Below are positions 27,122 to 34,124 of a stretch of DNA of 64,000 nucleotides, in pieces. The stretch is from NCBI RefSeq assembly GCF_009363895.1, contig NZ_CP045434.1, positions 1,550,001 to 1,614,000 on the forward strand, written 5' to 3'. Source of the stretch: Sphingomonas ginsengisoli An et al. 2013 (GTDB lineage Bacteria > Pseudomonadota > Alphaproteobacteria > Sphingomonadales > Sphingomonadaceae). A program made the position numbers and the translations under genes. Numbering within the stretch: the stretch's first letter is position 1; each line of letters begins with the position of its first letter. Below the pieces are notes generated by a model. That model worked only from the letters and a program-made list of their open reading frames with translations, made no database searches and was not told the DNA's origin.

Positions 27122-27337
27122 TCAGTCAGCTCGCGTGACTTCAGTGAGAAAAGCACAGGTTTCCATGATCTCAGCGCGGAGGTCGGCCCGCTCGACCTCA
27201 TCGAATAATATCGGGCGTTCCCGCCATGTGACGCCAATCTGCTCCCGAAGAGCTCGGAGATTAGCAACGAGCGAGTCCGTCTCTGTAAGCCGGTTATTCG
27301 AAACGTTCTGCGATGTTTGACTTTGAGGTCCAGACAT
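27122..27337 (-). CDS. Small hypothetical protein
   Basis: A 71-residue product with GGGAG before ATG 27337. The C-terminal half is acidic and helical (DEVERADLRAEIMETCAFLT). No domain recognised. It heads a two-gene unit with the 66-residue protein. Coding status rests on the ribosome-binding site and a plausible composition. Confidence 0.5.
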   Translation of the reverse strand: MSGPQSQTSQNVSNNRLTETDSLVANLRALREQIGVTWRERPILFDEVERADLRAEIMETCAFLTEVTRAD

Positions 27338-27514
27338 GAAAGCTCCCAGTCACAAGCGGGAGCTTTCTATCTACTCTCGGACAGCACCTGCTTGAGCAGA
27401 GGTGTGCTGTTGGTAGGCCTTATACACTATTCAACCGATCGTCCTAATCAGCCGATGAGCCTAGTCACCATTTCGCTCATTGTTGCTGGCTGACCATTCG
27501 TGAAGCGGTTTAGC

Positions 27515-27546
27515 GAATGTGCGCTCTCCGACCATTGCGAACGTTC
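27515..27546. repeat. GAATGTCCGC-type palindrome, copy 7
   Basis: GAATGTGCGC - TCTCCGACCATT - GCGAACGTTC; arms pair with a few mismatches. Copy 8 follows after 3 bp. Confidence 0.7.
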
Positions 27547-27549
27547 AGC

Positions 27550-27581
27550 GATCGTCGGCATTCGACCTATTCCGAACACTC
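27550..27581. repeat. GAATGTCCGC-type palindrome, copy 8
   Basis: GATCGTCGGC - ATTCGACCTATT - CCGAACACTC; a diverged copy in tandem with copy 7. Confidence 0.6.
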
Positions 27582-27667
27582 GGTTGGGCTAAGCGGTCCA
27601 CGCAGGCGATTGTCAGGATTTGGCCCCAAGAAGTACGTCTGCGATTGAGCGGATAGAAGGCCATCTA

Positions 27668-27692
27668 GCCTTCAGCCGCAGGCGCTGAAGGC
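27668..27692. promoter_or_regulatory. Perfect 9-bp hairpin upstream of the Crp/Fnr gene
   Basis: GCCTTCAGC (27668-27676) pairs with GCTGAAGGC (27684-27692) around a 7-nt loop. No T-run follows, so it is not a standard terminator. It may be a leader structure or a dyad binding site. Confidence 0.45.
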
Positions 27693-27874
27693 GGACGAGG
27701 CCTCCGTAAAGTCTGGCGGGTCTGCATATTGTCTTGATTGGCTGCTTATTCGTATCGAGCTCGAACAGAAATATCTGACAACGGATCGCTTGCGTGCTGA
27801 GCAAGATGTTCTGTGACGTTGGCTCCCGCGCTGGTGCGCTTGACAACGCTTACGTGTGGGCCGCTGTAAGGCTC

Positions 27875-28654
27875 ATGATCGTCGATGGTGAACGCAGGGA
27901 CGGTGGGCCGACCAAGACCTCTAGAGTCGTTGAACTGCCCCTTAAGATTGCTGACCTGCTCGAACTTCCACTGTTTGATCAGGTCGCCCCGGACATCGCT
28001 GAGCCCCTCGCAAAGTCTTTCGAGCATCGATCCTATCATGCCGGAACGATGCTGGTTGAGTCAGGCAAGCACGTCCAGAAGCTGCAGGTCGTAGTCAGCG
28101 GAATGGTCGAACTGTGCCGGCTAGACGCCGTTGGGCACGAATACGGCGTGTTGCTGCTGTCGGCGCTAGACGTGATTTTGCCGGCTGCAGCAATCTTGGA
28201 AGAACGTTCTTTGATCTCCGTGCGAGCTGTTACGAGCACACAGACACTGGAGCTTGACGGCCCGCTCCTGCGCCGAGCGATGCAGAAGTCGACAGCACTA
28301 ACTTTCAACCTGATGAAAGTAACGTGTGGTCAATGGCGAATGGCGGTCCGAAGCATCCTCGATCTGACCGGCCGGAGCGCCGCCGAACGGCTTGCCGCGT
28401 TCCTGCTGAGGATCGCGGACTTGCAGCATGGTGACGCTGCACCGGAGCTCCCGATCCCTAAGCGCAGCCTAGCAACGCGGCTTGGGATCAGGCCTGAGAC
28501 TTTGTCGAGGACACTTCAGATCGTCGCGGAACATGGATTGCACCTGCGCGGTCGTGTGATAATCGTCCACGATCGTGCGAAGGTCACGCAGTTCTGCGGG
28601 CCTGACTTCTATACAGTCGGCAATGAACATCCGCTCAGCGTTTATGCAATGTAA
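27875..28654 (+). CDS. Crp/Fnr-family transcriptional regulator
   Basis: A 259-residue regulator from ATG 27875, behind TAAGGCTC; the frame is also open to GTG 27794. An N-terminal cyclic-nucleotide-binding-like barrel (LPLFDQVAPDIAEPLAKSFE, then VVSGMVELCRLD) is followed by a dimer helix and a winged helix-turn-helix (IPKRSLATRLGIRPETLSRTL, read in part). The Cys cluster of FNR is absent, so it does not bind an iron-sulfur cluster in the FNR way. It is convergent with the oxidase operon and is a candidate reader of the TTGAC-N4-GTCAA boxes at 36 kb. Confidence 0.85.
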   Translation: MIVDGERRDGGPTKTSRVVELPLKIADLLELPLFDQVAPDIAEPLAKSFEHRSYHAGTMLVESGKHVQKLQVVVSGMVELCRLDAVGHEYGVLLLSALDVILPAAAILEERSLISVRAVTSTQTLELDGPLLRRAMQKSTALTFNLMKVTCGQWRMAVRSILDLTGRSAAERLAAFLLRIADLQHGDAAPELPIPKRSLATRLGIRPETLSRTLQIVAEHGLHLRGRVIIVHDRAKVTQFCGPDFYTVGNEHPLSVYAM

Positions 28655-28685
28655 ATAGCCAAGCTGACCTTTATGTTGGCCCTGC

Positions 28686-29537
28686 TCAGTTAGACCGTAA
28701 AGAAGCTAGTTTCGGTTGAGCCTTGGGAGCCGCCGCGGCCGGCCTTGACCTGGGCCGCTGATTACTCCGCAGCAGTCGGAATATGCTGTGCACCGTTGCC
28801 GCCAGAAACACCAAAGACGCGGGGACGAGCATGAGCAGCCCCCCGATTTGCTGATCCGACGGGTCATTGAGGCTGTACGCTGAGTAGATCGGGTCTGGAG
28901 CAAGCACGATGAGGGCCGCCAGCAGGTTGGCCTGGAACCCTGCGACCACGGACAGAAGAACCGCAGTCCCAGCATCCAGCCGGCGGTCGCCTGCGTGGAG
29001 CACCATCCGCCAGAAGACCGCCGAAGTGACCAGAAAGGTGAGGTGCTCGAGCGTATGCAGCGCCGCATCATCGAGCGCCGCATCGTACATCCGCGGCGCG
29101 TGCCACAACCACAGGCCGGCTGCGAACAGCATGGTTGCGACCAGCGGCGAACGGCGGTCCGACGACGCCCGCCGGACGCCGGGCAACCTAGTCAGCTGAA
29201 GGCCAAGCAGGCGGCGTAAACGCAAAGGAAAGGCGAAGAGTGATACGAGATGCGTGTTCCCGAGTGCCAGCAGCGGGGCAGCTGCGAGCATCAGCAGCAG
29301 GTGCTGAGTCATGTGCCAGGCAAAACTTCGGTCGGCGAGTTCGTCGAGGGGTGAGAATAGCGCAACCACCATGGTTGCGGCCGCCGCATAATAGCAGCCG
29401 GCCCGCCACGGCGGAGCCGCCGCCCGGCGCTGCGGATCGCTCATGCGCCAGCGGCCAGTGGAGTAGAGGCTGAGCGACATGCCAAGCAGGAACGCGGCCA
29501 GCGGCTCGATCGTCCAATCCTCAAGAGCAGCGCTCAT
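28686..29537 (-). CDS. Cytochrome c oxidase assembly factor, CtaG (caa3_CtaG) family
   Basis: A 283-residue, six- to seven-helix inner-membrane protein. Conserved residues of the caa3_CtaG family appear in SFAWHMTQHLLLMLAAAPLL and in GLWLWHAPRMYDAAL, plus HTLEHLTFLVTSAVFW. The family helps insert copper into caa3-type oxidases. It is the last gene of the oxidase operon and overlaps the preceding gene by 4 bp. The basic C-terminal tail is cytoplasmic. Confidence 0.85.
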   Translation of the reverse strand: MSAALEDWTIEPLAAFLLGMSLSLYSTGRWRMSDPQRRAAAPPWRAGCYYAAAATMVVALFSPLDELADRSFAWHMTQHLLLMLAAAPLLALGNTHLVSLFAFPLRLRRLLGLQLTRLPGVRRASSDRRSPLVATMLFAAGLWLWHAPRMYDAALDDAALHTLEHLTFLVTSAVFWRMVLHAGDRRLDAGTAVLLSVVAGFQANLLAALIVLAPDPIYSAYSLNDPSDQQIGGLLMLVPASLVFLAATVHSIFRLLRSNQRPRSRPAAAAPKAQPKLASLRSN

Positions 29538-29968
29538 AGGCTTGGAGCGGACCCGACGCAGGCGCCGAGCACCAGGATTGCTACGAGTTCGACCAAGGAC
29601 GCGATGGCGAACAGCGCGCTCATGGTGAAGCCGAACTGGGTTAGAAAAGCGGTTCGGCCATCTCCGAGGTCATGGAGTTCCTGCAGACCGGAACGGCGTT
29701 CGCGACGAACGGCGGCGGCGTTGCACCACGACAGGACCAACACACCGACCAGTGCCGCCAGTATGAGCAGATTGAAGATCAGGAGAGCCGGGCCCGGCGC
29801 AAGGTCCCGCGTGCATGCGCTGTCAGCCGTGGTGAAGCTGGCCAGGATCTGGCCGGAGAAGAGAAGCGGCGGAGACAGCAGCGAGATGAGCTGGCGCCAT
29901 GGCGCAAGCTTGTGTCGCTCGGGCGATGGATGACCCACCTTCTCATCGAGGGTCGCGGGATCGCTCAT
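29534..29968 (-). CDS. Small membrane protein of the oxidase operon
   Basis: A 144-residue protein with three hydrophobic helices: LISLLSPPLLFSGQILASF, LLIFNLLILAALVGVLVLSW, and a C-terminal segment (FTMSALFAIASLVELVAILV). Between the last two is a basic cytoplasmic loop. No family is recognised. It overlaps both neighbours by 4 bp, between subunit III and CtaG. It may be an accessory or subunit IV-like protein of this oxidase. Confidence 0.75.
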   Translation of the reverse strand: MSDPATLDEKVGHPSPERHKLAPWRQLISLLSPPLLFSGQILASFTTADSACTRDLAPGPALLIFNLLILAALVGVLVLSWCNAAAVRRERRSGLQELHDLGDGRTAFLTQFGFTMSALFAIASLVELVAILVLGACVGSAPSL

Positions 29969-30564
29969 GTCAGCCTCGGCGACAGGTAGATGGTAGCGAA
30001 GACGAATAGCCAGATGGCGTCTACGAAGTGCCAGTAGAGAGTGACCAGCGTTCGATGCTGATCGTGGCCCGCCTTAACCCGCCCACCAAGGGACAGGGCG
30101 AGGAGAACGCCGAGGGCCAACAGCCCGACAAGGACGTGGGTGAGGTGCGTACCGGTCAGCAGGAAATAGATCGAGCTATAGGCCGTGTCGGTAAAGGCAA
30201 ACGGCTTGTGAGCCCACTCAATGCCGCTCATCACCACGAAGATGGCGCCGAGCACGATGGTGCAGGCGAGCGCAAGCTGGGACCGGGCGAGGTTGCCTGA
30301 TCTCGCGCTTCGCTTTGACCATTCCGCAGTCGCACTCGACACCAGAAGCGCGATCGTGGCGGGAAGGGCGATGTCGAGCGAGGGTGCGCCATCCGGAACG
30401 AACGGCCCGCGCGACTGGCTGGCAAGATAGCCGTAGGAAAAGATCAGGTAGACAAACAAGATGCCTTCGGTCGCGATCAGGCACAGCATGCCCCACCATG
30501 GCGTACCGACCAGGCCTCTTCCGTGTACCGGTAAGGCGTTGGGAGCAGTCGCCGCCTCAGACAT
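29965..30564 (-). CDS. Cytochrome c oxidase subunit III
   Basis: A 199-residue, five-helix subunit III of a haem-copper oxidase. WWGMLCLIATEGILFVYLIF carries the conserved Glu of helix III-type sequences. TGTHLTHVLVGLLALGVLLA and LYWHFVDAIWLFVFATIYL are diagnostic of CoxC/CyoC. It is the short five-helix form, as in quinol oxidases and some caa3 enzymes. The start overlaps the subunit I gene by 8 bp, so translation is coupled. Confidence 0.9.
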   Translation of the reverse strand: MSEAATAPNALPVHGRGLVGTPWWGMLCLIATEGILFVYLIFSYGYLASQSRGPFVPDGAPSLDIALPATIALLVSSATAEWSKRSARSGNLARSQLALACTIVLGAIFVVMSGIEWAHKPFAFTDTAYSSIYFLLTGTHLTHVLVGLLALGVLLALSLGGRVKAGHDQHRTLVTLYWHFVDAIWLFVFATIYLSPRLT

Positions 30565-32551
30565 ACATGCGCGCCTGCTCTTCCCGCTGAAGTACGGGAT
30601 GCGGCCAGAACCAAGCGATGAGGATAGCGAATGCGGCGGCTGCGCCGGCGGCAGCGAACCAAGGCTTCAGCAGCAACATGCCGCCGAACAGCGGCAACAG
30701 TGACACCGACAGCAACACCGGTAGGATGCTATCGCCCGGCATCTTCAGAATGACGTCGGGCTCTGCATCGAGCGGTGTGACGCCTAGCGTCTCCTTGCCC
30801 TCGTCGAGGAGATAGCCTTCAGCCAAACGGCTGTGCGGCTGATCCTCCGCCAGCAGGCGATCTTCCCACAGCGGATGACGGGACGCGATCAGGGGAATGA
30901 CGGCGAAGTTGTAAGCCGGCGGCGGCGAGGGAATCGACCATTCCAGGCTAGGTCCATCCCAGGGATTGGGCCCGGCGGGCCGGCCCGACAGTCGCGCCAG
31001 CAGGATCGACAGGAAGAACAGACCAATGCCACCGGCGAAGGTAATGGCTCCGACCGTTACGACCAGGTTGGTGGTGCCGAAGCCCATGTCGGCGCCGTAA
31101 GTATAGACCCGGCGGGGCATGCCCTCGAGGCCAAGCAGGTGCATGGGGAGGAAGGCGACGTTGAAGCCGCCGAACATCAGCCCGAACACCCAGTAACCAA
31201 GGCGCTCGTTCATCATCCTTCCGGTCATCTTCGGGAACCAGTGGTAGACGGCGCCGACCACGGCGAAGAGGTTGATCCCAATCAGCACGTAATGGAGATG
31301 CGCGACGATGAAGTAGGTGTCGGTCAGCTGCCAGTCGAGCGCCAGGCTGGCGGTCATTACCCCCGACACACCGCCGATCACGAACAGCAGGATGACCGAG
31401 GTGAAGAAGAGAAAGGGAACGGTGAGGCGCGCCCGCCCGGTCCAGATCGTCGCAATCCAGGCGAACACCGAAATGGCGGACGGAATGGCGATCACGAAGC
31501 TCGCTGCCGAGAAGAAGCTCAGTGCCAACGAGGGCAGCCCCGTAGCGAACATGTGGTGCAGCCAAACGCCGAACCCCACTACCATCGTCGTAACGGTCGC
31601 CATCGCCACGAGCGTGTAGCCGACCAGCGGTCGCCGACAGTGGACCGGCAGTCCATCGCTGACCATGCCCATCGCAGGCAGCACCACGGCGTAGACCCAA
31701 GGGTGACCGAACATCCAGAAGAGGTGCTGCCACAGCAGCGGCTGTCCCCCGCCACCGATATCGTAGAAGTGGGTGCCGAAATTCCGATCAAACCACAGCA
31801 TCAGGCAGGCCAGACTTACGGCAGGGATAGCGAGCAGGTTGGCGGCCGAGGCTGTCAGCGTTCCCCAGATGATGATCGGCACCCGGTTGAGGGACATGCC
31901 CGGCGCGCGCATCCTGAGCAGGGTGACGACGAAGTTGGCTGACCCCACGGCAGTCGAGATGCCCAGGAAGATCATGCCCAGGCAGTAGACGTCGATGTTC
32001 GGGCCGGGGTCATATTCGGCCGATCCGTTGGGGACGTAGTTGAACCAGCCGTCGTTCGGTGCGGCCCCGAGTGGAAAGCTGACGTAGAGGAAAATTCCGG
32101 ACACAACATAGAGCCAGAAGCTCAGGGCATTCAGTCGCGGATACGCCATGTCGCGGCTGCCAAGCATCAGCGGCCAGAGATAGTTGGAAAAGCCTGACAG
32201 GATCGGCAGGGCGTACAGGAAGATCATCGTCACGCCGTGCATCGAGAACAGCTGGTTGTACTGCTCCGGATTGAGCAGGTTGTTGTTCGGCTGCGCCAAC
32301 TGCAGCCGCATCACGAGCGCTTCGACCCCCCCGATTGTCAGGAAGACAAAGGCCGTGATGATGTAGCGGATCCCGATCTTCTTGTGGTCAACCGTTCCGA
32401 ACCAGCCCCTGAGGCCCGGCGAGTCCTCCCAGGCCTCGGCCAGCCGGCGTTCCGCTTCGGCCGGAATGACGGAGGCCAGCGGCGCTCCATCCACCGGACC
32501 CGCGTCCTGCGGCGCCTTCCAGTCGGCCGGCCGGTCAAGGGTCGTGCTCAC
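30557..32551 (-). CDS. Haem-copper oxidase subunit I, divergent proton-channel residues
   Basis: A 664-residue subunit I with about 14 helices. All redox ligands are visible: low-spin haem H105 and H420, CuB H283, H332, H333, high-spin haem H418, and active-site Tyr Y287. The helix VI motif is GHPWVY rather than GHPEVY, so the proton-gating Glu (E286 in Rhodobacter) is Trp285. The helix VIII motif is AISVFAW rather than GIKVFSW, so the K-channel Lys (K362) is Ser361. The D-channel entry Asp is kept (D134). It starts at GTG 32551, overlapping the subunit II stop. It is a real oxidase-like core of unusual proton wiring. Confidence 0.92.
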   Translation of the reverse strand: MSTTLDRPADWKAPQDAGPVDGAPLASVIPAEAERRLAEAWEDSPGLRGWFGTVDHKKIGIRYIITAFVFLTIGGVEALVMRLQLAQPNNNLLNPEQYNQLFSMHGVTMIFLYALPILSGFSNYLWPLMLGSRDMAYPRLNALSFWLYVVSGIFLYVSFPLGAAPNDGWFNYVPNGSAEYDPGPNIDVYCLGMIFLGISTAVGSANFVVTLLRMRAPGMSLNRVPIIIWGTLTASAANLLAIPAVSLACLMLWFDRNFGTHFYDIGGGGQPLLWQHLFWMFGHPWVYAVVLPAMGMVSDGLPVHCRRPLVGYTLVAMATVTTMVVGFGVWLHHMFATGLPSLALSFFSAASFVIAIPSAISVFAWIATIWTGRARLTVPFLFFTSVILLFVIGGVSGVMTASLALDWQLTDTYFIVAHLHYVLIGINLFAVVGAVYHWFPKMTGRMMNERLGYWVFGLMFGGFNVAFLPMHLLGLEGMPRRVYTYGADMGFGTTNLVVTVGAITFAGGIGLFFLSILLARLSGRPAGPNPWDGPSLEWSIPSPPPAYNFAVIPLIASRHPLWEDRLLAEDQPHSRLAEGYLLDEGKETLGVTPLDAEPDVILKMPGDSILPVLLSVSLLPLFGGMLLLKPWFAAAGAAAAFAILIAWFWPHPVLQREEQARMYV

Positions 32552-33546
32552 TTGAGCGTCTCCAGCCAGTTCACCAGCTGCCCGCGCTGCACCCGTGAAA
32601 GGTCAATCTGCGGCATCTCCGCGCCAGGCTTGACCCCTTGCGTGTCACCCAGCCACCGATTCAGATTGTCGGGCGTATTGGGCGTCATTGCGGCCGCCAA
32701 GGTGGTCCTGCCCCCGACATGGGTCAGGTCCGGACCGTAGATACCGGCGGCCGTCGTTCCCCGTACCGTGTGGCAGGCCGCGCATTTCACTTCGAACAGG
32801 GAAAGCGCTGCCGGCGACGGTCCCGCCACCAGCGCTGGCTGGCGCTGCCTCGTCACCCAAACGTCGAATGCTTTTGGCGAGAGTGCGTGGACGACAAAGC
32901 CCATGTGACCGTGCTGCAAGCCGCAGAACTCGGCACACTGGCCGCGATAGGTGCCCTCGCGGTCGGCCTGCAGCCAGGTGTGGTTGGTCCGCCCCGGGAC
33001 CATGTCCATCTTCGGGCCAAGTTTGGGCACCCAGAAGTCGTGAATGACGTCGGCGCTTCCGAGGTCCACCCGAACCGGCACGCCTGTGGGAATGACCAAT
33101 TCGTTGGCGGTGGTGACGATGTCGGCGGGGTACAACGGCGATTGGTAGCGGATCTCCCACCACCAGCGGTGCCCGATGATGCTGACCGCCAGCGTAGGCG
33201 AGCTGCTCGGCACTGCAAGGGCCTGCACGGACAGGAAGGTCCAGACGGCCATGCCGATCAGGACCGGGATCGACAGCCCGACACCCCAGTAAATCGCTTT
33301 AACGCCGCCAGCTTCCCGGCCGACGTCGCTGGCTTCGGCGGCCGCGCGCACCCGGCCGCGCCAGATACCCACCCCGATAAGGCCGGCGATAACGATCACG
33401 ACCACGCATGAAATCGCGGTGAACCCCCAGCCGAGTGACTGGAGGATGGTGGCCGAACGGCTTCCGCTTCCTTCGAGATAGCCGAGCGGAGTAGCGGCGC
33501 AGCCGGTGAGCAGCACCGCGGCGATGACGGGCGCGCCCCTCCTCAC
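32548..33546 (-). CDS. Cytochrome c oxidase subunit II fused to cytochrome c
   Basis: A 332-residue membrane-anchored periplasmic subunit. A lipoprotein-like N-terminus (VIAAVLLTGCAATPLG) and two helices precede the CuA domain, with ligands in IHDFWVPKLG and CAEFCGLQHGHM. A C-terminal cytochrome c domain has CAACHT near residue 250 and a distal Met in AEMPQIDL. This CuA-plus-cytochrome layout is that of caa3-type oxidases. It starts at GTG 33546 and overlaps both neighbours by 4 bp. Confidence 0.93.
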   Translation of the reverse strand: MRRGAPVIAAVLLTGCAATPLGYLEGSGSRSATILQSLGWGFTAISCVVVIVIAGLIGVGIWRGRVRAAAEASDVGREAGGVKAIYWGVGLSIPVLIGMAVWTFLSVQALAVPSSSPTLAVSIIGHRWWWEIRYQSPLYPADIVTTANELVIPTGVPVRVDLGSADVIHDFWVPKLGPKMDMVPGRTNHTWLQADREGTYRGQCAEFCGLQHGHMGFVVHALSPKAFDVWVTRQRQPALVAGPSPAALSLFEVKCAACHTVRGTTAAGIYGPDLTHVGGRTTLAAAMTPNTPDNLNRWLGDTQGVKPGAEMPQIDLSRVQRGQLVNWLETLK

Positions 33547-34124
33547 TGTCCTTCCAGGCCAGCGCCGCTGTTGCTCGGCATTGGCGCACTGCCCGAGGGG
33601 TTCAGGCGGTCAGCTTCGCTGCTGCGCGCTTCACCGCCGTTTGCGGCGCGGTCCGATGGCTTGCCGCCAAGTGACGAGACATAGGCCGTCAGCGCCCAGA
33701 TCTGGTCGGACGGCAGTGCGGAGCCCCAAGCCGGCATGCCCTGCGGCCGTCCCTCATACAGCGTCTTATAGATCTGAACCGGCGTGCCGCCGTAACGCCA
33801 GTAAGCATCGGTGAGGTCGGGACCCATGTTCCCTTCCCCCTTGTAGCCGTGGCACCCGGCGCAATTCATCGCCTCGTACAGGCGTTTGCCCCTGGCGATC
33901 ACCTGGGGCGAGTTGCCCAGCGGGTTGGTGATGCCGAGCCCGGTGTAGGGGATATGGCCCGGTGGTGCACCCACCGGAACAGCGGCCGGACCGGTATAGC
34001 CGATGTTGGTCGCCAGCAGGCCTGCCGGTCCGGTTCTCTGGTGCGAGCTCACGATCCATCCAGCGGTAGCCGCCCCCGCAGCGGCCGCAGTCATCGCAAT
34101 CGCAATCACCCCGGCCGGCTTCAT
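33543..34124 (-). CDS. Periplasmic c-type cytochrome
   Basis: A 193-residue monohaem cytochrome c with an N-terminal membrane segment or signal (GVIAIAMTAAAAGAATAGWI). The haem site CAGCH is in EAMNCAGCHGYKGEG, and the Met ligand is likely in GMPAWGSALPSDQ. It ends in a disordered tail. Placed between the PQQ dehydrogenase and the oxidase subunits and overlapping both by 4 bp, it is the likely electron carrier from dehydrogenase to oxidase. Confidence 0.92.
   Translation of the reverse strand: MKPAGVIAIAMTAAAAGAATAGWIVSSHQRTGPAGLLATNIGYTGPAAVPVGAPPGHIPYTGLGITNPLGNSPQVIARGKRLYEAMNCAGCHGYKGEGNMGPDLTDAYWRYGGTPVQIYKTLYEGRPQGMPAWGSALPSDQIWALTAYVSSLGGKPSDRAANGGEARSSEADRLNPSGSAPMPSNSGAGLEGQ

Larger units (their letters stand above)
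27338..27874. other. Gene-free stretch upstream of the Crp/Fnr gene
   Basis: 537 bp holding two palindrome copies in tandem (27515-27581) and a strong hairpin (27668-27692). A frame is open from GTG 27794 into the regulator gene. No other gene is evident. Confidence 0.5.

Noticed and set aside
20616..27581. CRISPR array
   Set aside because: The repeats are palindromic, irregularly spaced, variable and without spacers or cas genes.
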